Part shown: in pieces, positions 14,526 to 15,159 of the stretch | Position numbering within the stretch: the stretch's first letter is position 1 | How the letters are laid out: each line of letters opens with the position of its first letter | NCBI GenBank assembly: GCA_030527065.1 | Contig: JAUNBO010000027.1 | Coordinates: 1-15,159 of the forward strand | Direction of reading: 5' to 3' | Source: Bacillota bacterium | Lineage (GTDB): Bacteria; Bacillota; Clostridia; Peptostreptococcales; Anaerovoracaceae | DNA length: 15,159 bases | Made by a program: the position numbers and the translations under genes | The notes under the pieces: generated by a model | Seen by the model: the letters and a program-made list of their open reading frames with translations, nothing else | What the model was told of the DNA's origin: nothing | Database searches by the model: none

Positions 14526-15159
14526 ATGCGAAGGAAATCATCGCCAGGAGAGTGGCGAAGGAGCTGAAGGACGGAGACGTTGTGAATCTGGGGATCGGCC
14601 TTCCCACAATGGTGGCCAATTATCTGCCGGAGGGCGTGGACATCGTTTTGCAGTCGGAAAACGGCATCATGGGCATGGGGCCTGCGCCGGAGGAGCATGA
14701 GAAGCATCCGGACATCATCAATGCGGGGGCCCAGTACGTTACGGTGAAGCCCGGCGCCATGTTTTTCGACAGCGCCACTTCCTTCGGGATCATCCGGGGC
14801 GGCCATGTGGACGCCACCATTCTGGGGGCCCTGGAGGTAGATAAGGAAGGGAATCTGGCCAACTGGATCGTGCCGGGGAAGATGGTGCCGGGAATGGGCG
14901 GAGCCATGGACCTGGTGGTGGGAGCCAGGAAGGTGATCATCGCCATGCAGCACACCCAGAAGGGGAAGCATAAGATCCTGGAAGCCTGCACCCTGCCCTA
15001 CACCGCTGTGAAGGTGGTGGACATGATCGTAACGGAAATGGGAGTGATGGAGGTCAGCGGCAAGGGCATTGTCCTGACGGAGCTCAACCCGGAATACACC
15101 GTGGAACAGATCCAGGAAGCCACGGGCTGCAAGCTCATAATCAGCCCGGAGCTGAAGGA
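14513..15159 (+). CDS. atoA: 3-oxoacid/acetoacetate CoA-transferase, beta subunit (3' end beyond window)
   Basis: An open frame from the ATG at 14513 to the window edge, about 215 residues without a stop. Family members are near 215-220 residues, so only the last few codons are missing. It contains NLGIGLPTMVANYLPEG (25-41) and the SENG motif, with Glu49 as the expected catalytic residue that forms the glutamyl-CoA intermediate. AGGAGGGG lies about 7 nt before the ATG, inside the end of the alpha gene. The 13-nt overlap indicates coupled synthesis of the two subunits. It closes the visible part of the lysine operon; kce and kal are not seen and may follow. Confidence 0.88.
   Translation, partial: MAGIDAKEIIARRVAKELKDGDVVNLGIGLPTMVANYLPEGVDIVLQSENGIMGMGPAPEEHEKHPDIINAGAQYVTVKPGAMFFDSATSFGIIRGGHVDATILGALEVDKEGNLANWIVPGKMVPGMGGAMDLVVGARKVIIAMQHTQKGKHKILEACTLPYTAVKVVDMIVTEMGVMEVSGKGIVLTELNPEYTVEQIQEATGCKLIISPELK

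Overview
The window is a slice of a high-GC genome from an anaerobic, amino-acid-fermenting bacterium. Strong purine-rich Shine-Dalgarno sites, a transketolase split into two genes, and a lysine-fermentation operon fit a clostridial member of the Bacillota. Synergistota cannot be excluded from the sequence alone, and I do not name a genus.

Region 1 (1-2970, + strand) is the tail of a carbohydrate gene set: a DUF4432 aldose-epimerase-like protein, then the N- and C-terminal halves of a split transketolase. It ends at a perfect 17-bp hairpin that has A's before it and T's after it, so it can terminate transcription from both sides.

Region 2 (2985-5954, - strand) is an insert-like block of two paralogous AAA ATPases of the ATP-binding/DUF4143 type. 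Each has its own candidate promoter. Repeat-rich, AT-rich DNA lies upstream of each: an operator-like pair of dyads before the downstream copy, and three palindromic repeats about 33 bp apart before the upstream copy. The second gene is visibly lower in GC than its surroundings, which suggests acquisition from elsewhere.

Region 3 (6150-15159, + strand) is the anaerobic lysine fermentation operon in the order kdd, kamA, kamB, kamC, kamD, kamE, CoA-transferase alpha, CoA-transferase beta (cut by the window end). KamA converts L-lysine to L-beta-lysine. KamDE, a B12/PLP mutase, makes 3,5-diaminohexanoate. KamB and KamC are the proposed ATP-dependent reactivators of KamDE. Kdd oxidatively deaminates 3,5-diaminohexanoate to 3-keto-5-aminohexanoate. 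The CoA transferase would work at the end of the route, moving CoA between acetoacetate and butyryl-CoA. The genes for the cleavage enzyme (kce) and the 3-aminobutyryl-CoA ammonia lyase (kal) are not in the window and may follow it.

The least explained features are the tandem GC-rich hairpins between kamA and kamB, a 30-codon frame that joins kamB to kamC by 4-base overlaps at both ends, the repeat arrays controlling the AAA ATPases, and a strong preference for ATA isoleucine codons before a G.
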